This document shows, piece after piece, positions 7,542 to 15,730 of a stretch of DNA of 44,732 bases (positions are counted from its first letter, which is position 1; every line of letters starts with the position of its first letter). The notes under the pieces are model-generated. The model was given only the letters and a program-made list of their open reading frames with translations. It ran no database searches and was not told where the DNA came from. A program made the position numbers and the translations under genes. Origin of the DNA: Ruminococcaceae bacterium UBA4306 (GTDB lineage: Bacteria; Bacillota; Clostridia; Oscillospirales; Acutalibacteraceae); the NCBI GenBank assembly GCA_002394725.1, contig DGUQ01000035.1:1-44732 (forward strand), written 5' to 3'.

Positions 7542-8438
7542 TTATTTCAGGGCGTCAAGGCTGCTCTGATTGCCGCCGTAAAGACCGATCGGCTCAACAT
7601 GGATGCCCGCAACGGATACCAGAGATGTACCGTTCTCGGCGTTGAAGTCGTCCAGATACGGAACGTGCTGGAAGTAGTTCGCGTCAAGTTCGCCGTTATC
7701 GACGACGAGGTTGGGCTGTACATAGTCGGTGAACTCGGTGATCTTAAGGGTGATATCCTTCTCGGCGAGGATGTCTTTGACGATCGCAAGGATCTCGGCA
7801 TGAGGCGTGGGAGATGCGGCGATCGTGATGCTCTCACCCTTTAATACGTCGTAATTGATAGAAGAATCATAGCCGTCGGTGGGATTCTCAACGACCGGTA
7901 CAACTGCGCCGTCGTAGTTCTCGTTGATATAATCGACGACCTTCTTGGACTCAGTTGCGGCGACCAGCGCCTTGATCTTAGGCTCGTTCTCGTTGCCTGC
8001 CTTGACAGCGATGATGTTGACGTAAGCAGACGCGGAGCCTTCGATACCCAGCGAATCCTTGACGGGATTCAGTCCTGCGTCGATTGCGTAGTTGGAGTTG
8101 ATGACGGCATAGTCATAGTCCTTCAGAGCGGACGGCAGCTGAGCCGCCTCAATCTCAGCAAACTCGATGTTCTTCGGGTTATCTTCGATATCTCTGGGGG
8201 TCGCTGTGATACCTGCGTCAGCCTTTAGCTTGATGTAGCCGAGCTCCTGTAAGAGAAGCAGAGCGCGGGCTTCGTTGGTGGTATCGTTCGGGATGGCAAT
8301 GGTGACAGAGGATGCGTTTGCAGGTGCTTCGGTAGCGTTATCTCCGGCGCTGTTCGCGCTGTTTGAGCAAGCGGTCAGAGCGACGACGGATGTGAGTGCG
8401 AGTGTGGCGATCAGTAAAGCGGATAAGAGTTTTTTCAT
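7542..8438 (-). CDS. metQ: methionine-binding lipoprotein MetQ
   Basis: A 298-residue NlpA/MetQ lipoprotein. The signal peptide MKKLLSALLIATLALTSVVA ends in the lipobox LTAC, with a Ser/Asn/Ala-rich linker after Cys24. Family blocks are VTIAIPNDTTNEARALLLLQ, NYAIDAGLNP and NGELDANYFQHVPYLDDF. It is anchored on the outer face of the membrane and delivers methionine to MetNI. It is first in a nine-gene operon behind a Met-rich leader ORF and terminator, and has AAGGAG before its ATG. Confidence 0.93.
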   Translation of the reverse strand: MKKLLSALLIATLALTSVVALTACSNSANSAGDNATEAPANASSVTIAIPNDTTNEARALLLLQELGYIKLKADAGITATPRDIEDNPKNIEFAEIEAAQLPSALKDYDYAVINSNYAIDAGLNPVKDSLGIEGSASAYVNIIAVKAGNENEPKIKALVAATESKKVVDYINENYDGAVVPVVENPTDGYDSSINYDVLKGESITIAASPTPHAEILAIVKDILAEKDITLKITEFTDYVQPNLVVDNGELDANYFQHVPYLDDFNAENGTSLVSVAGIHVEPIGLYGGNQSSLDALK

Positions 8439-8463
8439 AATAATATCTCCTTAAAATAAAATA

Positions 8464-8547
8464 TGGCTGTGAAATGAATGATGATTTGATTTCTGCTTCG
8501 AAATCAGATTAAATATATAAAGGCTTCCGTTATTCAGATCACAGCCA
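8464..8547 (-). promoter_or_regulatory. second attenuator-like hairpin before metQ
   Basis: On the minus strand TGGCTGTGA (8539-8547) pairs perfectly with TCACAGCCA (8464-8472), enclosing an inner GATTTC/GAAATC hairpin (8488-8505). It is followed by TATTTTATTTT and then the metQ ribosome binding site. The 5' arm is also the last three codons (Trp-Leu-stop) of the 19-codon ORF above, so translation of that ORF would block the hairpin. Confidence 0.45.
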
Positions 8548-8598
8548 CATTCGTTTGCTGTAAAGGTTGGAGGATATCAGAAATCTTGTGGTATTCAT
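8539..8598 (-). CDS. 19-codon upstream ORF before metQ
   Basis: MNTTRFLISSNLYSKRMWL follows AAGGAG with 6-bp spacing, directly after the first terminator. The peptide is not rich in Met or Cys. Its stop lies in the 5' arm of a hairpin next to the metQ ribosome binding site, suggesting a coupling or regulatory role. It could be a chance ORF. Confidence 0.4.
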   Translation of the reverse strand: MNTTRFLISSNLYSKRMWL

Positions 8599-8613
8599 AC
8601 AAATCTCCTTAGT

Positions 8614-8650
8614 GAAAAAAATTAAGGGGAGCGCGTTACGCTCCCCTTAA
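8614..8650 (-). terminator. leader terminator of the metQNI operon
   Basis: TTAAGGGGAG and CTCCCCTTAA form the stem, extended by CG/CG, followed by a run of seven T. It lies between the Met-rich leader ORF and metQ. Its 5' arm and loop (8634-8644) can instead pair with 8675-8685 inside the leader ORF. Confidence 0.8.
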
Positions 8651-8661
8651 GCTGACAGAAA

Positions 8662-8757
8662 TCAACACTGTTTCAGAGCATAACGAACCATAGCACGATA
8701 CATCATACCGCACATCCACATCATCGTCATAGTACAGGTGAGAAGTATTGTAGTCAT
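8662..8757 (-). CDS. Met-rich leader peptide 1 (attenuator of metQNI)
   Basis: A 31-codon ORF with AAAGGAGATACAACC-ATG initiation. Eight of the 31 residues are Met (1, 10, 12, 13, 15, 18, 19, 23) and three are Cys (8, 16, 31). The tail RAMVRYALKQC is shared with leader 2. The 11-nt segment in the RYAL codons (8675-8685, minus CGTTATGCTCT) pairs with the terminator arm GGAGCGTAACG (9 Watson-Crick and 2 G-U pairs). Stalling on Met codons upstream would leave this segment free and favour readthrough; reaching the stop would cover it. This is the logic of amino-acid leader peptides such as trpL. The mechanism is inferred from sequence. Confidence 0.75.
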   Translation of the reverse strand: MTTILLTCTMTMMWMCGMMYRAMVRYALKQC

Positions 8758-8789
8758 GGTTGTATCTCCTTTCGTTGGATTGTTATTGA

Positions 8790-8823
8790 ATTATAACCCT
8801 ACTTACCTACTTTGTCAATAGGT
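8790..8823 (-). promoter_or_regulatory. promoter and 19-bp palindromic operator, metQNI operon
   Basis: TTGACA (8813-8818) and TATAAT (8790-8795) are 17 bp apart. The palindrome ACCTACTTTGTCAATAGGT (8805-8823) overlaps the -35 box, so a bound protein would block RNA polymerase. The same sequence is in the next sulfur operon and a variant in the third. Confidence 0.75.
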
Positions 8824-8885
8824 TAAATACAGATTTGTCATTCTGCCTAAATGTTTTACAAGTAATTTCTGTAACTTCGTGCGAA

Positions 8886-10076
8886 TTACAATCCGACTTT
8901 TTCCAACGCCTGACGCAGATCTTCGATCAGATCGTCGGCATCTTCGATTCCTACGCTGAAACGGAAAAAACCGTTATGAAACCGTTCGGGATAAAGGTGT
9001 TGACGCTCATCGTTCTCTCCCAAGAAAACGATCAAGCTTGCGTCATGTCCGAGTGACACCGCGTTGGTGATGACGCGCAGATGACTGACAAATTGATTAT
9101 GTGTATCGTGATCAGCCTTCAGTCCGAAGGACAGCACACCGCCGAAACCGGGGGCCATCTGTCTGAGGGCAATCTCGTGCTGCGGATGGCTCTCAAGTCC
9201 CGGATAGGATACAAAGCTGACGCCGGGCCGTTCCTCCAGCCATTTAGCTATTTTCAATGCGTTTTCATTATGCTGCTTCATCCGCAGAGGTAAGGTCACT
9301 GAGCCGCGCATGATCAGCCACGCGTTGAACGGGCTGATCGTACCGCCGAGATTTACCTGTGCCTGTGCGCGGATGATATCAAGATATTCCTTTTTACCGA
9401 TGATCGCACCGCCCATTGCGTCACCGTGACCGTTGATGTACTTCGTCAGGCTTTCAACACTGAAGTCTGCGCCAAGCTCGATCGGACGCTGATTATATGG
9501 AGAAGCAAAGGTATTATCCACCGACAGCAGAGCGTCGTTTTTGTGAGCGATAGCCGCAAGAGCACTAATATCCGTAACGGATATAGTAGGATTTCCAGGC
9601 GTCTCAATGTGAATCAGCTTCGTATTCGGGCGGATTGCAGCTTTGACCGCGTCCAAGTCCGTCGTATCGACGATGGTTGTCTCAACTCCGAACTTTTCGT
9701 TGAACAATTCATTGAGTAAACGATAAACAGCGATATAGGTCACACTGGAAAAGACAACATGATCGCCTGCTTTCAGCAGCGAGAAGAACAGTCCCGATAA
9801 TGCCGCTACGCCTGAAGCAAGCACGATACAATCCTCGCCGCCCTCGAGGGAAGCGAGCCTTTCCTGTAAGTACTTCTGATTCGCGCCGCCGTTGCGGGTG
9901 TATAGATTTCCCTCTGCCGATGACCAGTTCATATTTGTCGGATCATACGGCAGCTCATACGAGTTTGCCATCGTGATCGGTCGCTTGACCGCGCCGGTTT
10001 CTTTGTCAACGGCGTTACCGGTGTGCACCGCTCGGGTATGGAAGCCATAGGAATCTTTTTTGAAGGTATCTGACAT
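8886..10076 (-). CDS. Cys/Met-metabolism PLP enzyme (cystathionine gamma-synthase/lyase or methionine gamma-lyase family)
   Basis: A 396-residue fold-type I PLP enzyme. Marks: the N-terminal HTRAVHTGN block, NLYTRNGGANQKYLQERLASLEGGEDCIVLASGVAAL, IHIETPGNPTISVTDI, SVDNTFASPYNQRPIELGADFSVESLTKYINGHGDAMGG with the PLP lysine in SLTKYINGH, and a C-terminal RFHNGFFRFSVGIED. The family includes cystathionine gamma-synthase, cystathionine lyases, O-acetylhomoserine sulfhydrylase and methionine gamma-lyase. Sequence alone does not separate these here. As the last gene of the cystine-type importer operon, a role in processing imported sulfur amino acids is likely. Confidence 0.85.
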   Translation of the reverse strand: MSDTFKKDSYGFHTRAVHTGNAVDKETGAVKRPITMANSYELPYDPTNMNWSSAEGNLYTRNGGANQKYLQERLASLEGGEDCIVLASGVAALSGLFFSLLKAGDHVVFSSVTYIAVYRLLNELFNEKFGVETTIVDTTDLDAVKAAIRPNTKLIHIETPGNPTISVTDISALAAIAHKNDALLSVDNTFASPYNQRPIELGADFSVESLTKYINGHGDAMGGAIIGKKEYLDIIRAQAQVNLGGTISPFNAWLIMRGSVTLPLRMKQHNENALKIAKWLEERPGVSFVSYPGLESHPQHEIALRQMAPGFGGVLSFGLKADHDTHNQFVSHLRVITNAVSLGHDASLIVFLGENDERQHLYPERFHNGFFRFSVGIEDADDLIEDLRQALEKVGL

Positions 10077-10098
10077 GATAATTCACCTCTAAATGCGG

Positions 10099-10134
10099 AC
10101 ATTCTGACGCCGGACAAAGCCAACGCCAGAATGT
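10099..10134 (-). terminator. intergenic hairpin before the PLP enzyme gene
   Basis: ACATTCTG and CAGAATGT enclose a further G-C rich stem (GCGTTGGC/GTCCGGCG type). There is no T-run. It is probably an mRNA-stabilising or partial terminator between the binding-protein gene and the downstream enzyme gene. Confidence 0.45.
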
Positions 10135-10157
10135 TCTGTTATGTTATCGGGAGAAAA

Positions 10158-11075
10158 TCACTTGATAACGCCACCCTCTACGACAAGCTCTTCTTCGTAG
10201 TCCTTGCCGTAGGTGTCTACCAGCGTTTCCTCATAATCCTTGTGGAAGAACTGCTCGTCGGCAAGGTACTTGATCTCATCATTGATCCAGTTGAGCAGGC
10301 TTTCGTTGCCCTTGGTGACAGCGGGAGCGATGGTATCGTCCGAACCGAGCTTCGGGATACCGACAGTGTAGCCGTCAACAGTGTTCGCGTATGCGATGAC
10401 CTCGGTGTTGTCGTTTGCCCAAGCAACGCCCTGACCGTTCTCAAAAGCGGTCTTTGCGTCGGAGTAGGTATCGTACTTCTTCAGAGTGATCTCAGGATTA
10501 TTTTCCTCAAGATAAATCTCGGCAGTAGTGCCGGATATGACGATGACCGCGTCGTCTGTGCCGATCTGACTCAGGTCGGTGATAGCTTTATCAGAGGGAG
10601 ATACAACGCCCAGCGCAACATTCATGTACGGAAGAGCGAAGTCGACCTGCTGTGCGCGTTCCTCAGTGACGGTGAAGTTCGCGAGGATGATGTCGACCTT
10701 ACCGGTCTGTAGTGCTTCTACACGATTGGCGGCTTCGGTGGACACAAACTCGACTTCTACGCCCAGATCTTTAGCGATACGGCGTGCAAAGTATACATCA
10801 TAACCCTGATACTCACCGTTTTCATCTACAAAGCCGAACGGATTTTTATCGGAGAAAACGCCGATCTTGATGCTGCCGCTCTTCTTGATCTGATCGAGTG
10901 TGCGGTAGATGGTATCATCAGAATCGCCGTTATCAGCGTTATTCGACGCATCTGCGACAGCCTCTGTAACGCCCTTGTCAGCATCGGTCGCCTTGCTGCA
11001 TGCCGCCATTACGCCGACAACCATGATGACGGCTATAACGACTGCTAACAGCTTAAATAGTTTTGTGTTCTTCAT
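10158..11075 (-). CDS. amino-acid ABC transporter substrate-binding lipoprotein (cystine type)
   Basis: A 305-residue family 3 solute-binding protein. The signal peptide MKNTKLFKLLAVVIAVIMVV leads to the lipobox VMAAC, then an acidic linker. Domain marks are SGSIKIGVFSDKNPFGFVDENGEYQGYDVYFARRIAKDLG, VEALQTGKVDIILANFTVTEERAQQVDFALPYM and SGTTAEIYL. Cystine-binding TcyA/FliY proteins belong here, as do glutamate/aspartate binders. The start at 11075 is chosen because it gives a clean lipoprotein signal. The operon and Cys-rich leader peptide favour cystine as ligand. Confidence 0.82.
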   Translation of the reverse strand: MKNTKLFKLLAVVIAVIMVVGVMAACSKATDADKGVTEAVADASNNADNGDSDDTIYRTLDQIKKSGSIKIGVFSDKNPFGFVDENGEYQGYDVYFARRIAKDLGVEVEFVSTEAANRVEALQTGKVDIILANFTVTEERAQQVDFALPYMNVALGVVSPSDKAITDLSQIGTDDAVIVISGTTAEIYLEENNPEITLKKYDTYSDAKTAFENGQGVAWANDNTEVIAYANTVDGYTVGIPKLGSDDTIAPAVTKGNESLLNWINDEIKYLADEQFFHKDYEETLVDTYGKDYEEELVVEGGVIK

Positions 11076-11255
11076 ATACATTCTTCTTTCCGGCGTAAGC
11101 CATATATTTATATCGTACATTGTGTACGGTATAGGCGGGAAGTTACTTAAAACTGAATACTGAAAACTTAAGAATGAATAATTTCGGTTTCTCACAGACT
11201 CTCGTCTGCTCGTTCATTATAAAATCGGATGATGGCGGAGCCCTCCGTCAATTAT

Positions 11256-12023
11256 TCAATATTCATTATCGTGGTGCTTCACGGATTCGTACTCGAAGGT
11301 GTCCAGGAATTTTTGCGCACGTTCCGTTTTCGGATAGGTGAAAAAGTCTTCGGGATCAGCTTCCTCGACAATCTCCCCTCCGTCGAGGAAGATCACACGG
11401 TCGGCGATTGCGCGTGCGAAGTTCATCTCATGGGTCACGATCAGCATCGTGCTGCCGTTTTTTGCAAGCTCCAACATGGTGTCGAGCACCTCGCGCACCA
11501 TCTCAGGATCAAGCGCTGCCGTTACCTCGTCAAACAGCATGATCTCAGGATGCATACACAGCGCTCGGACGATCGCGACACGCTGCTTCTGACCTCCGGA
11601 GAGCTGACGCGGATAACTATCCTTTTTATCAAGCAATCCGACGCGCTCCAGAAGCTGTTCGGCTTCCTCAGTGACCTCGTCTTTGCTGCGCTTCTGCACC
11701 TTCATTGGCGCAAGTATGATATTCTGCAAAACGGTCTTATGAGGAAACAGCTCATAGTTCTGGAATACCATACCAATCTTCTGACGGATCTGAGCGATAT
11801 TGCGGCTGTTGCCGTCGATCAGTTCGCCGTCAAGACGAATCTCGCCGCCTTGGATCGGCTCGAGCGCATTGATACATCTGAGCAGGGTCGACTTGCCGCA
11901 GCCGGAGGGACCGATGATGACAATGACCTCGCCCTTATGGACGTCAAGGCTCAGTCCGTTGAGAATCAGGTTATCGCCGTAGGACTTATTTATATTGTTA
12001 ATGGTCAAAACCGTATCTGCCAT
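11256..12023 (-). CDS. polar amino-acid ABC transporter ATP-binding protein
   Basis: A 255-residue GlnQ/TcyC-type ATPase. Walker [10 protein letters not shown] is at residues 38-46, then the Q-loop [12 protein letters not shown], the signature LSGGQKQR and Walker [24 protein letters not shown] replaces the common DEPTSALDP. The C-terminal [27 protein letters not shown] is typical of this class. It is encoded 2 bp after the second permease. A 180-bp gap before the binding-protein gene has no clear gene. Confidence 0.88.
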   Translation of the reverse strand: MADTVLTINNINKSYGDNLILNGLSLDVHKGEVIVIIGPSGCGKSTLLRCINALEPIQGGEIRLDGELIDGNSRNIAQIRQKIGMVFQNYELFPHKTVLQNIILAPMKVQKRSKDEVTEEAEQLLERVGLLDKKDSYPRQLSGGQKQRVAIVRALCMHPEIMLFDEVTAALDPEMVREVLDTMLELAKNGSTMLIVTHEMNFARAIADRVIFLDGGEIVEEADPEDFFTYPKTERAQKFLDTFEYESVKHHDNEY

Positions 12024-12025
12024 GA

Positions 12026-12715
12026 TCAGTTACTCCATTTCTTTTCCAGATGCGAAGCGAGCAGGCTGATCGGCCAGCACACCGCAAAGTACAGGACAAA
12101 TATGACGAAAAACAATCCGAACGCGGCGTTAGGGGACGCTACGCGATTCGCGTCAATGATCTGACGTGCGACCTTCGTCGCTTCGACCACCTCGATCATG
12201 ACGATCAGCGGCGTGGTCTTGATCATCCTCGTCACAAGGTTGATGGACAGCGGCATCAGGCGGCGGATGGTCTGGGGAATGACGATGCTGAAATAGGTCT
12301 GGCTGCGATTCAGCCCCAGCGAGTAGGCGCTCTCATATTGGTGTTTCGGAATGCTCTGTAAGGCGCCGCGGACGAGGTCGCCCATCTCGGCGGTGCCCCA
12401 GAAGGTGAATACGATGACTGCGGCGAATTCAGGTTCAAATTTCAGCCCGATCAGCCGTGCCGAGCCGTAGTAGACGATGAACAGCAGCACCAGCTGCGGC
12501 ATGATCCGCACGATCTCCAGATAGACACGGCAGATCGCCTTTGTCACTGGGTTTTTGAACGTCATGACGACGCCGAGCAAAATTCCCAGAACGATGGATA
12601 ATGCGACGGAGATCAGGCTGATTTTCAGCGTGACCCACATGCCGCCGAGCAATCGCGTGAAATTCGTGCCCTTGAATAATACGTCGAAGCCGAGATCAGT
12701 TACCAAAGCTTGCAT
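12026..12715 (-). CDS. amino-acid ABC transporter permease, second subunit
   Basis: A 229-residue HisM/GlnP-type permease with about five spans. The coupling loop is [45 protein letters not shown] lies just before the start, and the gene overlaps the preceding permease gene by 20 bp. Two different permeases imply a heterodimeric channel for the importer. Confidence 0.87.
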   Translation of the reverse strand: MQALVTDLGFDVLFKGTNFTRLLGGMWVTLKISLISVALSIVLGILLGVVMTFKNPVTKAICRVYLEIVRIMPQLVLLFIVYYGSARLIGLKFEPEFAAVIVFTFWGTAEMGDLVRGALQSIPKHQYESAYSLGLNRSQTYFSIVIPQTIRRLMPLSINLVTRMIKTTPLIVMIEVVEATKVARQIIDANRVASPNAAFGLFFVIFVLYFAVCWPISLLASHLEKKWSN

Positions 12716-13358
12716 ATCTCAGCCTCCTTTCGACAACAGAGCCGATGATCGACACCGGCAGGAGCACGATCAGATAAAAGACGACGACCAGAAACAGACT
12801 CTCGACCGTCGTACTGCTCACGGCGATCCTGTCCTTTGCCGTGAACATCAGCTCCAAGATGGAGATACAGGAAAAGACGCTCGTCTCTTTCAGAAGGAAG
12901 ATCAAATTCGCGACGAAGGCGGGCACGGAGTAGGTCACCGCCTGCGGCAGAATGATGTGGAACATTGCCTGCCTGCGCGTCATGCCGAGGCTGAGCGCGG
13001 ATTCCATCTGGATCGTGTCGACCGCCTCAATGCCGGAACGGAAGGTCTCGGCCATATAGGCGCCGCCCAACAGTCCCAAGCCGACGATGCCGCAGGTCAG
13101 CTCGTCTGTCACGATCCCGAAAAGCTTCGGGATGCCGTAGTAGATGAAAAATAGCTGGATCAGCAGGGGCGTGTTCCGCAGAATCTCGATATAGATTTTA
13201 GCGATCGTTTTCAGTACCGGAACCTTGAAGTGAACGATCAAAGCCGTCACCAGCCCCAGAACGATCGAGATCAAGATGCCGAACCAGCCAGTATATAAGG
13301 TTATCAACAGACCGTCCTTATATAAAGGTAGATAGCTGACGATCACATCCCAGTTCAC
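12696..13358 (-). CDS. amino-acid ABC transporter permease, first subunit
   Basis: A 220-residue HisQ/GlnP-type permease. The N-terminus YLPLYKDGLLITLYTGWFGILISIVLG and the coupling loop GIEAVDTIQMESALSLGMTRRQAMFHIILPQAVTYSVP are typical of polar amino-acid importers. It is the first protein gene after the Cys/Met-rich leader and terminator, so it is the direct target of that attenuator. Confidence 0.87.
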   Translation of the reverse strand: MNWDVIVSYLPLYKDGLLITLYTGWFGILISIVLGLVTALIVHFKVPVLKTIAKIYIEILRNTPLLIQLFFIYYGIPKLFGIVTDELTCGIVGLGLLGGAYMAETFRSGIEAVDTIQMESALSLGMTRRQAMFHIILPQAVTYSVPAFVANLIFLLKETSVFSCISILELMFTAKDRIAVSSTTVESLFLVVVFYLIVLLPVSIIGSVVERRLRYASFGN

Positions 13359-13394
13359 AACAACCCTTCTTTCCTGAGCCCGTTATCCGTTTGG

Positions 13395-13428
13395 GCAAAA
13401 AAAGTAAGGGGAGCATTACGCTCCCCTA
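13395..13428 (-). terminator. leader terminator of the cystine-type importer operon
   Basis: AGGGGAGC and GCTCCCCT form the stem with loop GTAAT, followed by TACTTTTTTT. Its 5' arm and loop (13414-13424) can pair with 13458-13468 inside the leader ORF. Confidence 0.82.
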
Positions 13429-13444
13429 CAGATGACCAAAAGAA

Positions 13445-13534
13445 TCAGCATGATTTGAGAGCATAACGAACCAAAGCACGACCGCAGCTGCCGCACATAC
13501 ACATCATCATACAGGTGTTTTTTGATGCTGTCAT
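13445..13534 (-). CDS. Cys/Met-rich leader peptide 2 (attenuator of the importer operon)
   Basis: A 29-codon ORF after GAAAGGAGATAACGACT-ATG. Five Met (1, 9, 10, 11, 13) and five Cys (8, 12, 14, 17, 29) residues; the core is TCMMMCMCGSCG and the tail GRALVRYALKSC. Compared with leader 1 it trades Met for Cys, matching a cystine rather than methionine importer downstream. The identical 11-nt segment in the RYAL codons (13458-13468) pairs with the terminator arm GGAGCGTAATG through 11 contiguous pairs (3 G-U). The retained nucleotide sequence, not only the amino acids, argues for an RNA role. Confidence 0.75.
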   Translation of the reverse strand: MTASKNTCMMMCMCGSCGRALVRYALKSC

Positions 13535-13567
13535 AGTCGTTATCTCCTTTCGAATGAGTGCAAGCGC

Positions 13568-13602
13568 ATTATAAACCCTACTTACCTACTTTGTCAATAG
13601 GT
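13568..13602 (-). promoter_or_regulatory. promoter and 19-bp palindromic operator, importer operon
   Basis: TTGACA (13592-13597) and TATAAT (13568-13573) are 18 bp apart. ACCTACTTTGTCAATAGGT (13584-13602), identical to the metQNI copy, covers the -35 box. Confidence 0.75.
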
Positions 13603-13652
13603 AAATTGCAAATTAAGCAATCTATCCAATTATTTTTTCTGCATGGTACAGT

Positions 13653-14759
13653 TTATTCGTGTGAATGACCATTTGACACGATTTCTTTTCGCTTTTGTCG
13701 TCTGACGCGATTGATTTGCCGTTCAAAATCCCCGTTTTCGATCAGTCTTGCCAGAACCAGTTGAATGAACGTCGGCACCGTGCAGGAATAAAAACCGAGC
13801 CGATCTTCAAAAACCGTAACAAGGTGCTCCGGCAGTATCATATACCCGACACGCAGTGCAGGTGAGATCGTTTTGGAAAAGGTGTTCATATAGATCACAT
13901 TTTCGTCAGTTGTGTGAGAAAACAAAGATTCCTCCGGCTTTTTGGATACCGAGAATTCCGATTCAAAGTCATCCTCCACGATATACCGCTGTCCCTTTGC
14001 CGCCCATTTCAGATATTCAAAACGCTTCGACGCGCTGGCTGAGACGCCGCTGGGGTAGCTTCGATACGGCGAGATATGTAGGATATCGGCCTTACTGTGC
14101 CACAGCGCGGCGCTGTCGATCCCGTCCTCACCCAGACGCAGTTTCTCAACGGACACATCACAGGCGCGGTACACCTGCTCGATCTTTTTATAGGACGGGG
14201 ATTCAATCCCGTAGGTTTTTTCGTATCCAAGTAATTCTACGATCAGGCTGTACAGATATTCCGAACCGGAGCCAATGACGATATGCGACGGCTCGGCGAC
14301 GATCCCTCGGCTTCGCGCAAGATACTGCGCGATCGCATGCCGCAGTTCTTCACATCCTTTATTAGGCGATTTCTGCAGGATAGCGTCCGGCATATCCGTG
14401 ATGACAGCGCGCATGGTCTTAGCGAGTACGGAATAAGGAAACGGATAAGATACCGAGCTGTTTTGATGTGTTACGGGTGGTTTGCTGATAGCCTGTGATG
14501 GTACAGCAAAGCCGTCCTCACCGCGGAAGATCACAAAATACCCGCTGCGCTCTCTCGACTCGATGTAGCCCTCATCACATAACAGCGCGTAGGCGTGTTC
14601 TATGGTAATTACACTGACGCCTGTTTCTTCGGCAAGAATTCTTTTTGACGGCAGCTTGGAGCCGTAGGAAAATGCACCGCTGACGATGTCCTCCCTCAAC
14701 TGCTGATATAGCTGCAGATAAGCCGGAATATGCTGATTTACATTTACTGTATACTTCAT
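13653..14759 (-). CDS. pdxR: PdxR-type MocR regulator, C-terminally short
   Basis: A 368-residue GntR/MocR protein. The N-terminal winged helix ([40 protein letters not shown]) is followed by a class I aminotransferase-like PLP domain with the lysine in [16 protein letters not shown]. Divergent pdxST next door identifies it as the pyridoxal phosphate-sensing regulator. It ends at [16 protein letters not shown], where family members normally run 80-100 residues further through the small C-terminal lobe. The frame therefore looks truncated, or it is a short variant. Confidence 0.82.
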   Translation of the reverse strand: MKYTVNVNQHIPAYLQLYQQLREDIVSGAFSYGSKLPSKRILAEETGVSVITIEHAYALLCDEGYIESRERSGYFVIFRGEDGFAVPSQAISKPPVTHQNSSVSYPFPYSVLAKTMRAVITDMPDAILQKSPNKGCEELRHAIAQYLARSRGIVAEPSHIVIGSGSEYLYSLIVELLGYEKTYGIESPSYKKIEQVYRACDVSVEKLRLGEDGIDSAALWHSKADILHISPYRSYPSGVSASASKRFEYLKWAAKGQRYIVEDDFESEFSVSKKPEESLFSHTTDENVIYMNTFSKTISPALRVGYMILPEHLVTVFEDRLGFYSCTVPTFIQLVLARLIENGDFERQINRVRRQKRKEIVSNGHSHE

Positions 14760-14851
14760 CTGGTTATATTATTTTCTCCTGTTTTGATTATTTTTATATT
14801 ATCAAATCCATTATATACTGTCCTCATTCAAATATCAAGGAGGAAATAACC
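14760..14851. promoter_or_regulatory. pdxR-pdxS divergent intergenic region
   Basis: A 92-bp AT-rich spacer shared by the two divergent genes, containing the pdxS ribosome binding site AAGGAGG. PdxR operators are usually direct repeats in this position; I could not define them by eye. Confidence 0.4.
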
Positions 14852-15727
14852 GTGTCAGAAAACCGTTATGAACTGAACAAAAACCTTGCCCAAATGCTCA
14901 AGGGCGGCGTCATCATGGACGTCACCACTCCCGAACAGGCGAGAATCGCCGAGGCGGCAGGAGCCTGTGCCGTGATGGCGCTTGAGCGCATCCCTGCCGA
15001 TATTCGCGCGGCAGGCGGCGTATCGCGCATGAGCGACCCGAAAATGATCAAGGGCATACAGGACGCAGTGTCGATCCCCGTGATGGCGAAATGTCGTATC
15101 GGTCACTTTGCCGAAGCGCAGATATTAGAAGCAATCGAGATCGATTTTATCGATGAGAGCGAAGTGCTCTCCCCAGCAGACGATAAGCACCATATCGACA
15201 AGACAAAGTTCAAGGTGCCGTTTGTCTGCGGCGCAAAAGATTTAGGAGAAGCGCTACGCAGGATCAACGAGGGAGCCGCCATGATCCGCACCAAGGGTGA
15301 GCCGGGTACCGGCGATGTTGTTCAGGCGGTGCGGCATATGAGATTGATACAATCTGAGATAAACAGGATCGGTTCAGCCGCTGGGGACGAATTGTTTGAC
15401 ATCGCAAAGGAGCTTAGGGTTCCGTATGACCTTGTGCAGTATGTACACGAATACAAAAAGCTGCCGGTTGTCAACTTTGCCGCAGGAGGTATTGCGACCC
15501 CTGCTGACGCAGCGCTGATGATGCAGCTCGGCGCGGAGGGCGTCTTTGTGGGCTCGGGTATCTTCAAATCCGGAAATCCCGAAAAACGCGCTGCCGCGAT
15601 CGTCAAGGCAGTCACCAATTTCACCGATGCGAAACTCCTTGCAGAATTATCGGAGGACTTAGGAGAAGCAATGGTCGGCATCAATGAGCAGGAAATCGAG
15701 CTGTTGATGGCGCAGAGGGGTGAGTAA
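14852..15727 (+). CDS. pdxS: pyridoxal 5'-phosphate synthase subunit PdxS
   Basis: A 291-residue TIM-barrel synthase with family blocks [36 protein letters not shown] and [19 protein letters not shown], whose lysine forms the imine with the pentose phosphate, then [14 protein letters not shown] and [30 protein letters not shown]. It makes PLP from ribose 5-phosphate, glyceraldehyde 3-phosphate and ammonia from PdxT. The start is GTG, 7 bp after AAGGAGG. PdxT follows 3 bp later. Confidence 0.96.
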   Translation: MSENRYELNKNLAQMLKGGVIMDVTTPEQARIAEAAGACAVMALERIPADIRAAGGVSRMSDPKMIKGIQDAVSIPVMAKCRIGHFAEAQILEAIEIDFIDESEVLSPADDKHHIDKTKFKVPFVCGAKDLGEALRRINEGAAMIRTKGEPGTGDVVQAVRHMRLIQSEINRIGSAAGDELFDIAKELRVPYDLVQYVHEYKKLPVVNFAAGGIATPADAALMMQLGAEGVFVGSGIFKSGNPEKRAAAIVKAVTNFTDAKLLAELSEDLGEAMVGINEQEIELLMAQRGE

Positions 15728-15730
15728 GCC

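Noticed and set aside
7542..8760. SAM (S-box) riboswitch or T-box before metQNI
   Set aside because: None of the conserved S-box or T-box elements is visible; the leader ORF plus terminator explains the region better.
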